Shown piece by piece: positions 49,702-63,500 of a stretch of 64,000 nucleotides of DNA. Origin of the DNA: Vanilla planifolia (Eukaryota > Streptophyta > Magnoliopsida > Asparagales > Orchidaceae); the NCBI GenBank assembly GCA_023846275.1, contig CM043868.1:15409755-15473754 (forward strand). The letters run 5' to 3'. The position numbers were made by a program, and so were the translations under genes. Position 1 is the stretch's first letter, and each line of letters opens with the position of its first letter. The notes under the pieces are model-generated. The model saw only the letters and a program-made list of their open reading frames with translations. It did not search any database and was not told the origin of the DNA.

Positions 49702-52700
49702 GTAATTTATTCATGACCAAATTGTGTTTATGATTGCTAAAATACAATTTAAGATAATCTAAATTTTAGATGATGTTAGACAATCTTAAAAAAAACTAGT
49801 AATATCAAACCTATAGTTAATCATATATTAGGGGTACATTGATTTGTCTATATAGCTACCATCAATGCAACCAAGTTTTTATTTTGATTTTTTTAGAATA
49901 AAGATATCATTATTTGTTGATTAAAATGAAATCTTATTTTTAATCCTAAGATTTATAAGATATCATTGAAAAATAGATTCAACTATCAAAAAATATATCT
50001 TTAGTATTCACAAAACAAGTAAATAAATTGTAATAAAAAGATGTTTTGCTTTTATTTTTTTTACTTGTTAGAACATGCATTTATTAACAAAATATTATAT
50101 GTTTCTTTTCATTTATGTTTTTTAAAATTTCTTATTTATATCTTGATATATTTTAGTTATTCCAAGATATATCATTTATCTCGATCCATGTGCTACTTGG
50201 TTTTCTTTTCTTAAAATTTTTGGAATATAAAACATAATTTTCTACATTCAATTAAAGTTTGACACTTATTCTTTAAAAAGTTTGGTTTATTTTATCTTCA
50301 AACCCTCTTCATCTTTATCCTAAAATTTCATGACGTTGTGTTCTCAATCTATAACACTTGTTAGTTGAGTGAAGCTTCTGTTTATCATTGATAAAGCATT
50401 AAATTTGAGTTGATTCATGTTCATACATAATTGTTCTTCATCTATATTGATAATCCTACTTAAGTTTATTCTTTTGCTTAAGAACATTATAATTACAATG
50501 ATTTTCTTTATAATATCAATATCATAATACTTTATTAATCATAATCATTGCCTTTGTCCTAGGTTCAAATTCTTTGTATAAATATATACTTAAGATCCTA
50601 ATAATTATATTATCTGTAATATCTTCAATTTTTAAATTCATTATGAAATTTTTTTAGCCCTATAATATGTACTTAATATGTTGAATATTATAATTATGTT
50701 AATTTGATATTGTAAACATAAGAATTTTACTAAAAAGTAGATTAAAGAATTTTTATGACATGTCTTATAATACATGCCATTAAAAATTATTTCAAAATTT
50801 TTAAAAAAATTAAATAAAAATTTTTGAAATGAATCTAATGATACTCATTTCAAGTCAATCAAAATTAATTTGAAATTGATATAAATTTGTGATGTCATTA
50901 GTATAATTAATCATTATATTATATTTAACTATTTAATATATATTAAGCATGGTATAATAAATCTTGAAATCCCCTTCTCCTTTCATTTAATTACTGGAAA
51001 GAAGCCTTAAAATCCCTTTTCATTCACACAAAAAGCTTCAAATCGTAGAGGAGGAATCCTTGATAAAGGTAAAGAAACCCTCATTTACAATTTCTTGCTT
51101 CCTCTCAACCCATGCTATCTTCAATTTCTTGAGTTGAAAGGAAACCACAAGGTGCCAAACCTAAAATCCTATTTTCTTATGGAAATCATAGTGAATTGAA
51201 AAGATAATACTTAAATATGTAATATATTTTAAGTCTCCTATTGTGCTTAATTAGCCAATTATGAAGTTTTCCACTACTTTTTGCTCGAATGCTCTTTGTC
51301 AAAGTTGAGACCAAGGTGGAGGTGTCCAATAGCTCGTGTTGATTAAGGAACAAGGCATTTGTGAGTGAAATCAAGAAATTTAAACATTCATTGTTGTTAT
51401 ATAAGTGTGGAGAAAATTTGACATGATGCATAGTGAACATTACAAAGAAAGAAAATGAAGTTTTTTTTCTATAATTACTAAAATGTGAAGAAGGAGCCAA
51501 GTAATAAAAATCAAAGTATTGTTTTTATTATTATTTTCTTAAAATTAATTGTATTTCAATGCTTAAAAGTTTTAAAAAATTAAGAAGCATTGGATATTAA
51601 GTCTATTAGGATTCAAAATTAAGATTAGTTTAATCATAAAATAACTTATGTAGGTCACAATGAATGTAATTAATTTTTTTTATATGTGATAAAAAATACA
51701 TATCAATTTAGAAAGTAGATCTCTAACATATAGATTAAATTGATAAATCGATTAACTATAATGTAAGAATGTTTGTTTACTTGTTATTTCATAAACATGT
51801 AATAAAACAATGCTTCTTATCTATGCTTATGAAATCAAACTTATGCATGCATTTGAATTTGTTTATCAAGATTTTTATAACTTAGATTCATATTTTATTT
51901 ACTTAGATATCAAATTAGGTAATTTTATTGATAAATAAACATGATTTATATAAATCTCAAGTTAAAAGAAAAGATGTATGCAAATAATTGAGAAATTTAT
52001 AATTATTTATTGATTTACATCATAAGAATGATAACTTGAATTGACATGATAAAATAATAAAAATATGTGTTTTTTACGATATTATCTCTTGCTTGAGTGT
52101 GATACCCAAGACCATGATATATTTTGCTACTAATACTCTATTTAGGGCAACTAAGTATGGTTTTAGATCATACCATAATATTAGATAAAGTTAAATATAA
52201 TGATTGATCTCCTAGAGGATTGTCACTAACAGTCTTCTAACTTGTAAAGTGGCTGAGTTTAGGTGTTTAGTCTATGTTAAGATATTGTCACTAGCTTACC
52301 TTTGAGTTTGCCATGTATCTGGGTATGTTCTATAAGGATCGATATAATGTCAACCAAAAGACACGCATATAAATGAGGGCTTATTTATTGAAAATCTTCT
52401 CATGGATATTGATATAAATACGACATTATATTTGAGTATGGATAATAATTAAGAGAAAATATGACCCAAATTGAGTTAAGAAATTGATTGAAAAAAATAA
52501 CATTAAATAAATAATAAAATAAATAACATAAGTAGAAAAACATATATTTAATCAATGACATCATTTCTTTGTTAATGTTTTTCAATTTAGTATACTCATT
52601 CTATTTTACTTCTGTCATTCCTTATTTGATTTATAACGTTATTATTCTTTATATTTATTGTTATATTATCTTATCATTTATGATTTATCTAATATTTTTT

Positions 52701-53089
52701 TTAAGACTAATTCATCATATTTATATTATAGGCTATTCAAGTTCATCATATTAAGAAGAAGATCTATGTAGGATTAAGGATTTTGGTATGTAGTAAGCAT
52801 ATTTTGGATATTTTGATTTGAGCAAAGAAATTTGCTATTTAGTTGTGATGTAGATAGTGTAGTATTATGTGGATTCAATGCTATTAGCATGGTTATATTT
52901 TAAGGCCTATGAGTTACTTTGTATTTTGTGTACCTTATAGATTTGTAGATTCTATAGATTAGTTTAATTTGAATTTTGATTTAAATGTTATTTTAGTTTA
53001 AATGTTATATGGATGATAAACTTTATTATTTCTGTGATATAAATTATAAATGTATATATGAATATTTAAATATTTTAGAGTACATTTTG
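49702..53089. other. AT-rich gene-free region
   Basis: I see only short chance frames here (such as 51186-51500, minus). No LTR borders, RNA genes or conserved protein text were recognised. Confidence 0.45.
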
Positions 53090-53330
53090 GGTTGGACTAA
53101 TTGAGGTTCAGATGTTGCAGCTAATTTTTTACACTTGTGAAAAGTGCTAAACTTGGACCAAAGAGTGTTTGAACCTCCAGCCCTAGAATTTTGTAGGCAT
53201 TTTCTAACAAAATGACAAATTTCATCAGAAATAAAACATTTCATGATCTTCTCTTTTAAGCATTCTCTCCAATGGTTCTTGTCACATCTTGTACAATGGT
53301 TTTTCTTTATGTGGCACTAGCCCAAAAGGT
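53090..53330 (-). mobile_element. Gag zinc-knuckle remnant of a Gypsy-type element
   Basis: The minus-strand translation gives two CCHC-like knuckles in tandem: HCTRCDKNHWRECL followed by KCFISDEICHFVRKCLQN, where one Cys of the second has become Ser. This spacing is that of the nucleocapsid end of plant Gypsy gag. Upstream on the minus strand (to about 53900) the translation is full of stops. It is a relic without visible LTRs. Confidence 0.55.
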
Positions 53331-54479
53331 ATAGTTCTCTTCACTTTCTTTCCATTGTGATGAGAAAGTATAACTTTCCTCTTCCTAGCATGTACTTTTC
53401 AAGCTTCCATCATATTTTGATCTTGTTTAGTGCACCTTGCATTTTCCACTAGTTCTTTATATATACTAAATTGCATGATAGCCATGATATTATAGATATA
53501 CTCTTATAATTCCTTTCAAAACATATAACATTTATATTTTTCAATAGCTACCATCTTCGAAGTATACCTACTAGTTTATAATAGATTTACTTATATTCTT
53601 AAATAGTCAATCCTCTTAGATATAACTTTGATAACTCATAAAAAATTTCTTTTCTAATTGATTCTAGAATATACCATTAAAGAATTGTAGAATGTCCCTT
53701 AAGAATTTTTGAATTGAGTCTTTCCACAAATAGTAATTTCCACTATGCTCCTCACTAGTGTCCAACTTCATCATTGAAGTTAAGTACTACAAATGAAAAC
53801 CTTTAATATTTTGGATAAATCAAGCTATTTAGAAATGTTTCTATTCTTTTGACCAATCCTCTAATTAGAATGAGCCAATGTCTGGTGGAAATTGCTCATC
53901 CATTTAATCTATGGTATATTTTCCATTATTTCTTTCATTTATTATTGGTATAAGTTCTCCTGGGGGTTCATACTTGCTAACATCATTAGCAATTTTTACT
54001 GGTTGATCTCTTGTGACAAAGCTTTCATTCTTTCTTAATTATTAGAGCTAGTTACCTTCATTCTATTGAAGTTAATATTTCTAAACTCTTTTTTTTGCAT
54101 GTTGCCTAGGTTTAGATTAGCTTTAATCTTGTATACTCAATAGTTATTCATACATTGATAAAAAAGCACAATTAGTCTCCATGATTCTTCATATGTTCCA
54201 TTCAAACTATTGGCATTTGACAATTCTTTAATATTTATTTATACTTAGAATGCTCCAATTCCTTGTCCATATACATGATTCCTTAAAATACCTCTGAATT
54301 ATTTAAATTGCCAAATTCTTTTATTTATCTAATCCCTTCAACATTTCTTAAATACCTTATATTTACAAAGTTATTTTTTTTTCAATATTATATGTATATG
54401 TATTATTATTTATCTCTAACGTATCATATTCTTCTAATAAAATATCATAGCTTAAAGGTTGTTCAGACTATTTGTGTAA
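53331..54479. other. AT-rich stretch, probable retroelement remains
   Basis: On the minus strand this should hold the capsid part of the gag relic at 53090-53330, but the text is too broken to call. No other feature was seen. Confidence 0.3.
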
Positions 54480-54960
54480 GTTGACACATTATGTTTCAAT
54501 TTTGGTCATACTATATGTTATATGTTAGTTCTCTACTTAGCCTCACGTACCATCTATTCTCTCTTGGAATACTCTAATAAATTTAATGTACCATATGTTA
54601 ATATCAGTGTTTCATATGTTCTTATTATGTTTATCTTAGTATACATATTGTTTATTACTTTAAGGTTGACATATTATGCTAATATTAATTTATCATATAT
54701 TAATCTTGAATTTAACTTAATCTTACATGCCCTACATAAATTTAATTCTAATATATTTTATATTAATATTAATGTATTATATATTAATCTCAATTTAACA
54801 CATTTTAAACTATATGTATCAAAGTTATTTCTAAAGTCCTATACATCAAAGGCAACATAATGTATATTAATGATATAATATTGTATACAAACCTTTATTT
54901 TATTTTATATTAAATCTATTTATATTTTGTGTATCATATGTAATCCTCAATATATCATAT
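54480..54960. repeat. AT-rich imperfect repeats related to the 47.8-48.9 kb unit
   Basis: Phrases of the type TAATATTAATTTATCATATATTAATCTT recur about every 40-90 bases. They parallel the TTATTAATGTATCATACATT phrases of the 554 bp unit. This is weak sequence similarity only; both may come from one AT-rich repeat family. Confidence 0.35.
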
Positions 54961-57900
54961 ATGAGACTTACTCCACATCTCCTAGAGTTCTAAAAGTTTT
55001 TTTAAGTTTTTTATTGGTTTTGCATCCACATGATAAATTATAATCAACAAATGTATAGCAAGCAATAAATGATAAAAAATGCCTATTTATTACTATAATA
55101 TCTACTCATGTTCATCGTATTTTGCTAATTTTTCTATCCTAGGTTTGGCCATATTTAGACTTGTATCTTAGGTTTTTTCAATCTAGGGTTTTACCTTAAG
55201 TTTAACCATTTCAAAATTTGGTGTCTTATTTTTTCTATGATTCTTCTTCTTAAGAATTCAATTACTTTCACACTACTCTTATGACATCCTTTCAATCAAG
55301 TTTCCACTTGATTTTTCAATTTTATTTATAAATATAAATCACTTTTTAATATAGATCCACATCTAAAAATTCTTTTTGTGAATATCTTTTTTATAACATC
55401 TCCCTTAATGTAAACCATTTTTATTTTGAAAATATTAACTCATTTTCTTGCTTAAGGCCATTTTTCATTAATGAAATCACCATAACCTAAAGTTGATTCT
55501 TTTGAAACTATAACAAAATAAAAGTTTTTATAAAAACTCTTTTCAAAAGTTCATATCAAGAACACAATTCATGTACATTAATCTCATAGTAAAATTAAAA
55601 CCAAATTGATTTTAAATAGGAAGAATTCACCATTCTTTTGCAAATAAAAGTGGCACTAACTTTGATTAATATTGTTTTTATAATGAAAACACATTATCTT
55701 AAATAAAACTCTTACTATTAAAGTGACACGACATATCTCTTGATAAATCCAATCTAATATATAAGATATAAGGCAACATAAAAAAAGCATCATTTGTTAT
55801 GTCAACATTCTATCCGTCATTTCTTTAGTTCCTATGTTGTGCATCAATTAGTACGATCATAAATGTTAACCCAAAAATAGGCTTACAAACATCATAGAAT
55901 CAAAAGACAGACTATGTATGTAAGTCATTACAACTTTGTATAATATCACATTTTTATTACATAAAAATAAAGATTAAAAATTAGAGTTGTTATAATAAAT
56001 TAAAATAATATGCATGCACAAAAGAAGAATTTCTTTTATAATTCTTTTTAGATGCATTTTTCTTATATTTCTTAATTTTTTTGGTCTTTTGACCCTTTTT
56101 AAAGTTTATTGGACTTAAAATTACATCACAATTGGAAAGTACCCTTTTAAAACCCTTATTTTCTAGGTTATGCTTATATAGTACCATTCTAGAACACTCT
56201 TTTTCAAGTTATACTTTTCAAGAGTGATCTTGTCCATTCAAAATCTCAAAAGTATTCTCTAATTTCTAAGATGATGGTACAAATATTTTTTTTCATGATT
56301 TAAGTTGTTCATCTTTGTACCCTTTTCTTTTAAATGCCATTTTTAATAACTTCAAGTTTTTTTGGCAAATGTACCCACATTCATGCAAATGCTCATAATA
56401 AAATTGCATACAAGGCCGTTTGATGCCACATAAAAAATTACAAATAAAACAAAGTAGTTGTGACGAGTACATATCATAAAAATTAAACAACTATATTAAA
56501 AAAATATACATCACTAGAGTATCCTTTTGTAATTTAATCAATTTCTAGATGCTAAAGACTAGTAGCTTGCAAACCATCAAACATTAAAAATCTACATTAC
56601 AAGATTCATAAATACTTATCTTAAATTTACTGTAGTCATCACACCCAAGAGTTAAATTCTTGGTAGCATGATCTCCCACGAGCTTTGTCGTCCTTAATGC
56701 TTCCAAGATGCCCAAATTGAAAGCCTCAAAATTTTTGTATTTTACAAAAGCTCTATCATATGATTCCTTCAAATTCTTCCATAAACCTTCTCTCTTTTCT
56801 CAATTCCTTTCTTAGCTTATTTAGACTTGCTTATTACTTATCAAAATCCCTCAAACAGTTTAAGTCCCCATTTTTATAGATTTCAAAAGTTGGAGCAACA
56901 CATGGGATTCTTTCTCTTATTTAAAAAATCACTCAAATCTTTAATCCTTGATACAAGCATTTCTCTCCTTTAATATCAACATTTCTTGTTGTTATCCACA
57001 CCATTTTGTGAATTTTCTCTTGTTAGCACCTCCCATTTTAGTCTTTGTTCATTAGGGATTTAGAAAAATATAAAAAATTAATTCATTTAAAATAAAATTT
57101 TAAGCTTAGTTAAATATTCAAAGTTTCTCTTTCCAATTGGCCTATAAAAAATTCATGGATCATTTTTCACTTTAACTATTCATCAAACTCTAGAGTCAAT
57201 AAAAGTTTCACAATTTTTTAGTCATTTTATTTTTTAAATAATTTATTTTTCTAAAAATTATATGATTAATATATTTTCTATAAGTATTGTCTATAAAAAC
57301 AGGTCAATTGTTTTTACAAAATTAATATCATTAAATTCTAATTAAAAGATAATATTTTTAAATTCTTTCAAAATTTATATTATCATATAATAATTTAATA
57401 TTTTTTATAAAGTTCGTTCCATAGAATCCTTGTAATTTAAACGACAATATTTAACATTAACTTTTCTTCTTAAGACTTGTAGTCCATTTTCATAAATATA
57501 TATAATTTTTAAAAAATTTATAAATCATAAAAATTATAATTTAATAAATTGTTTTCTTTGTGATGATGTCGATAAATCTTCTTTCCCTTTTAAGCTTTGA
57601 TCCAACATATATTAAACATATTTCAAAAATCTTATTATTAGATAATTTTATTTATTTTGATAAAAATTAGTTAAATAATATTTGTACTTTTTTAAAGGAA
57701 TCGGTTAGAAAATTCCATAAAAAACTCTAAATGTTGATCAAACAATTTAATAATAAAACTATTCAACAAAGTCTTCTGAACTTTAAAACAACATTCATGA
57801 CAATTTCAAAGTATCAAAACTTTTGTCAAACAACTTTTTACAACCTTGACTCTTTTAAATTATATTAGTGTCAAATTTTATTGCCTTAATCAAGATTTTA

Positions 57901-58786
57901 AATTTGAGGCTTTGTTAAATCAACAAATATTTATTTTGAGTAAAAATTCTATTTTAAATTTTTTTATTTCAAATTTTAAAAATATTAAAAATTCTGTCAA
58001 CTAACAATCATACTTTCTAAATTTTTTTTATTTATATCAATTATATTATTTAAAATCCCTTAATTTGAATTTCTATTCATATGTTTATAGTTAACAACCA
58101 ACCATTATCGCATAATGCCTTTGTCATTATGCTTTTGCAAACATTGATATAACTCGAAAATTCATAAACCAAATCTAAGATTACCAAATAAATATATTTT
58201 ACATTACGGGTGACGTACCTTTTAATTTAATGTTTTTTTTTTCATGTTTTTTAATTTATATATTTTCTTTTTAAATTTAAGTTTTAATTAGTTAATCATT
58301 TTAAATTTAGTTAAATTAATTATTTATATTAATATATATATTTTATATTTAATTTAATTTAAATGATTAATTAGTTTGTTTCACTTTAAATTGAAATTGT
58401 TGATTGATTTGTCTTCCCTTAAAAACTCATTTAAGTTAGTCATATTCAATATTAAACGTAACTGATTTTATATTAAAGTTAATTTTTTTTTATTAAATAT
58501 TTAAACTAAAATTGATTAACTTACTTTAATCAAAAGTTAAAGTAACTTTTAATAAATATTTAATGGGTTTCGAAAATAATTTTACTTTTATGTTAATAAT
58601 TATTAACCATTTAAAAGTAAATTAAATAAATATTAATTTGAAATAAAATGGAGGTATCAAATTTAGGAGCACTTAAAACAAATTATTTTGATAAAACTTT
58701 CCTTATGCAATAATTATTTAAAATAAAAAAAAATCAAACCAAACTAATAACACTTGGTCATAATGTTGAGAAGTTTGATATAGTTT
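54961..58786. other. AT-rich gene-free region
   Basis: Short chance frames on the minus strand (55990-56187, 56293-56490, 56584-56772) are Lys/Asn-rich or contain stray Cys/His pairs, but none forms a recognisable domain. Confidence 0.4.
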
Positions 58787-59054
58787 TAAATACGAGTCTT
58801 GATATTTTTAATTTTTAATTTTTGGTTTTAAAATCCAAAAAAACTATTGAAAAGAAAAATCAAATTGTGATGTATATTATAATTGTTTTCGATAAATTTT
58901 ATTTTATTTAATTTTTGTTTTAAATACGAGTCTTGTTAATTTTTATTTTTAATTTTTGGTTTAAAATCCATAAAAAACTATTGAAAAGAAAAAATAAAAT
59001 TGTGATGTATATTATAATTTTTTTGTTTGAAAAATTTTATTTTATGTAATTTTG
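58787..59054. repeat. 134 bp tandem duplication
   Basis: TAAATACGAGTCTTG starts at 58787 and again at 58921. The following blocks (TTTTTGGTTT, AAAATCCA, ACTATTGAAAAGAAAAA, TGTGATGTATATTATAAT, ATTTTATTTTAT) repeat in order, with small indels and substitutions. Confidence 0.85.
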
Positions 59055-59976
59055 GTTTTAATCTAATCTAAAAGTTGAATTATTGATCTTCAGTTTTTTT
59101 GGCTAAAGGTCAAACAAGATGTTTAGTTTTTGTAGTTTTTAAACAAAGCTTAAGTTTTTAGTTTTACTTATTTGTTGACAAATTTTGATGTAGTTGAGTT
59201 CTTTGCATCACCAAAAGTTGAAAATTGATCGATTTCATGTTTATTAACAAAACCACCTATTTCCACACACCTTATTGTGCAAATATTTGATTTGCTCACA
59301 TCATAAGATTATACAGTTTAATTTATCTTAAAATATATTCCAAATATTGAAGTTTCAATTGATCTTATTGCCAACCAATATCATTTGTTAAAAACTTGGT
59401 TAGGTTTTACTACACAAATTTCTTATTAATCACAAAATGTAATCACTAAACATCAGTAGAATTATATATAAGAATATGATAAACACTTCCATTAAAAAAG
59501 CAATTTTCAAAGGATTTATTTCAATCATTTTTGTTAACAACTAATAGACAATATTTTGATCATAAATTGTAGTTATTTGGTCACTATCTGTATGGTTGAT
59601 AATAACTTCAAGTGATGATTTGTGACTAACTATATTTAAAATAGTTAACATAATCAATAATTTATCACTTCCTAAACTATCTATCACATGTTTGGCAAAG
59701 ACAAGTTTCTTTTTTATAGTTGGGTAAATATGTGATAGAATTTGATTACTAATTAATTATAACAAAACTTATACTAGATTTATTTCTCTTTATGTAACAA
59801 CTACTAAATCCATGAAAAAGTTTGCAAATTTAATGCTTTCAAAAATTTAGAAATCATTTATGCTTAATTAAGCAAACTACACACTCACTCTTCACACATC
59901 CTACACAGTGTCTACACAACATTGGCTATCGCCAAGGTACAATGGCAATCAAAAGATTGCACTATGCCAAAAATAT

Positions 59977-60225
59977 CTATGTTATTATATGACAAGCTAA
60001 TGTATCTTCTATTGCATCAAAGGCTCTAACTTTACTTGCACAGCTCGTTTGTTTAGTACATGAGCTCCTCCAAAGATTTCTATTTGTATTAGGACCTCTA
60101 AATACTAATGTGGTATTCCTAAATGAATGAGAAGCTAAGACATCCATGACGTATAATGGAAAAGCCAGGCTTTTCCTTGCTTTATTTGCTTCCTTACACA
60201 ATGCATCAATGCCAAACTTAGGCAA
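59977..60225 (-). other. Unidentified open frame of 82 codons, higher complexity than surroundings
   Basis: The minus-strand frame begins MPKFGIDALCKEANKARK and continues through LYVMDVLASHSFRN to FDAIEDTLACH before a stop at 59977. Its composition is balanced, unlike the low-complexity frames around it, and reads like protein rather than chance. I do not recognise the family. It could be one exon of a gene, a captured gene fragment or a retroelement piece. No flanking exons could be assembled. Confidence 0.25.
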
Positions 60226-60444
60226 GGCAAAAGAATCGATATGATGCTAACTCCATTTTAATAGATTTCTCATTTTGATTCTACATATTAGAAATCATAA
60301 TATCTCATATTTAGTATATTCATTATATATTTTTATGCTTTTTTCATAGTTTTAAACAAGCTACATAACAACTAGTCATGAAATCTAACTCATTTAATGC
60401 AAAATATCTCAAACTCTACAAAACACATAAATAAATTTGAATTC

Positions 60445-60504
60445 ATATTACAAAAGTATGTACAAAAATTTTTAATATTACAAAAGTATGTACAAAAATT
60501 TTTA
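60445..60504. repeat. 30 bp exact direct repeat, two copies
   Basis: A 30-base unit built around CAAAAGTATGTACAAAAAT is present at 60445-60474 and again at 60475-60504, with no difference between copies. It is a very recent duplication or a contracted array. Confidence 0.95.
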
Positions 60505-63500
60505 CTTGATTTTTTACTCTATATTTTCTTACAAGTAATCTTAGAATTTCCAACTATCTATCTCCTAAAGAAAATTTCCTTAAAATTACACAAAACCCAT
60601 TGGCTACTCTCTCTACTCCCTTCCTCAACTAGATCCAAACCATATATTTTTGGGTAGAATTTGAAGCAACAAGATGGCTAGACAAACACTAACTTGTCAC
60701 CAACTAGCTAGCAAAAGCTCTTCAATCCTAATTTTGAAAACATGATAAAGAAAAAATAAACAAAACAAAAAGTCAAAACCTTGTATACTATTGCTCACAT
60801 GCCAAAGGAAGCAAGGTATCATGAAGGAGTAATTTTGAGGATAAGAAATGTAGATTCAACCAGCTCCTTGCAAATGCTTGAGTAAGAGAAGGAAAATCTA
60901 AAGGTTTTTGTCAAGTGTTGACTCAAGAAGGAAGTATGTTTTAAGGATTCAAATAATTAGGTATTTAAAAGTAGAAATAATAAATAATTAATTAAAAATA
61001 ATTTTATTTATGGATCCTTAGGTTTAAAAAAATCTAAAATAATTCTAGATAAACTTTGATTTAATGAGCTCCTTCATAATCATTTTAAAAATTTGAAATA
61101 TTATTCAATGACATACATTACAATGCATGTTATAAAAATATTAATTTATATTTTAAAATATATCCTCATATTGATATTATCAAAACTCATACATCGAGAG
61201 CATTCATAATATTATAAGATGATAGTGCAATAGCATGATGGGAAGGATTGGGGAAGACGAGGATGACGAGGTAATGGGATGATGGTACGAATTGATGACA
61301 ATGGTAATTTATGGTAAGCACCTCTTCTTTAGCCTTAGTATTTTCATCCTGGTCTTAAGGCTTTTAGGCCTTAAAGAATAACCATCAAAGGAGAGTTTGA
61401 GCTAGTTTTTTTCTTTGAATTACTCCTTTGTCAGGTGGTAGTGGCAAAAATCTTAACTTTCCTCATTAAATCAAAGTTATTTCTTTATATAAAGGGGAGC
61501 CAAGGGTCGTCTTCAATGAGGACAAAGTTTTGAAAATGGAGGCCCCCATTTTATTTATGTTGATCGTCAAATTTTTGCATGGTCGTCCAAATATGGAATT
61601 TGTAAGAGTTAAATTAAAAAAAAAATGGTTTTTCTAAAGCATATTTAGTAGATCATCTCTACTTATCATACCTTAATTTGCTTCTCACAATAAGGGGATT
61701 ACTTACGATATCGTTTGTGGTCTTTTGCTAGTTTTTTGATGAGGATTAAAGTGGACACTTGAGTTTCAATTAATGCAAAGCCATCTTTGGCCATAGTTTG
61801 GATTTCTTTCACATATTTATCGATTTAATAATTTTAATAAATTATCTTTGTACTTAATTGTATATGTTGTTGGATCTCCATTAAAATTGATGTGGCTACT
61901 AAGAATATTTCTTGGTCTCATGTAGTAAGATTTTGCATAAAGGTAGACTTAGCCAATGAACTACTCTAAAAAAATAGAATTTCAAAAAAACAAGTTAATA
62001 ATATGATTTTTATGTAGAAAATTTCCTATAATAATCTCCCTAACTACTATGTTGGTTATTATAAGAAAATACATTCCTCAATGCAATGCAAACAAAATAG
62101 AGAGGTGAATAAACTTAAGAAAACATAAGATAAATATAATACCAATAAGAAAAATTCACAAAATGTTATTTTATAATAATTATATGAAAATAGGAGAATT
62201 GAACTTTCAAATTGAGAAGGTCTTAGTAGGACAAATTTGCCCAAAGAAAATAAATGCTAGGATTAGCTCTTTTATGAATAAAATCATAATGTAAAAGAAA
62301 ATGGCTATCGATAAGTTTTTCGTAGTACAATTAAGAGAATACTAGGTTAAATTAATAGAATGTAATAAACCAATTCATGAAATATCTGGTGACTATAAAA
62401 TTCTAAACACTTAAGTGAGGACACTAGAGTTATCTCATAATCTCCAACACCATAGTATTCCACAATTCTTTAAACACTTAAGTGAGGACCTAGAAGAATA
62501 TAATGTAAGTTAGGTGTATTATCAAATAACATAAAAGAAGTTTTTGATTTCAAGTTTATTACCTCTAAAAATAATAGAATAAAGAAGAAAAATAATATAT
62601 CTAAGTATCACAGTCTAAGGAACACAAGAAAGAGCTCAAAAATATACAAATAGTAGAATTAATGGCTCATTATGATTAATATGATGATTTGGAATATGAG
62701 AGGCTCTATGAATCACTTTAATCTTTCGTTAGAATTAACTAGTTTGGCATCATTGCACTGCTTGAGCTTATAGCAATTAGTAAAAAATAAAACATATAAC
62801 AAGCTCTACTTTGAACATTTTTCCTTGATCTGTAATAATATTTGGTATTTTAAAATGAAATCACATCTTATCAAATGATTTTTGTGGATGATCAATTTAT
62901 ATACCTTCTATGTAAAAATGAATGTTGGTGCACTCAAATATTTTTTGCTTTTATATATGCTAAAACTCATTCATTGAGAGAAGAATGCTATGGAGAAAAT
63001 TAAAAATAATTAAAAATTCTACCTTATTCCCATAGCTCATTCTCTGTACTCTAAATGCCATTGCTAAACTTGAGAAATGTATATATCATTCCAAGGAGCT
63101 TCCTTTTATGGGTAGCCTCTTCACTGAGTTAGTTGTTAGGAAGGTTGGTTAGGGTACTAGCTAATTTGGATTGATTTAATCTTATGCAAAATATAATGGG
63201 GTAATATTTGAGAAAATTTGTTTCACATCATTCCCTACTTTTTTTTTTGCTCTTACAGTATCTCAATCAATTCTAAAACTAAGATTTTAAAACATATGGA
63301 TCAATCACCTATCATTTATACAAATTATTGAAAGAAATTAGAATTTATCTTATACTAGAAATGGAATGAATACTTTGGACTTCAAACTCAAAATACACGA
63401 GCTATGCCTAAAATATTGGAGCATGAAGTGCTTTGGCTACATATTTTGGGCCTTAAAGTCTACTAAGAATTATATTAAGATAAAGAAAGATTGTGCTTTG

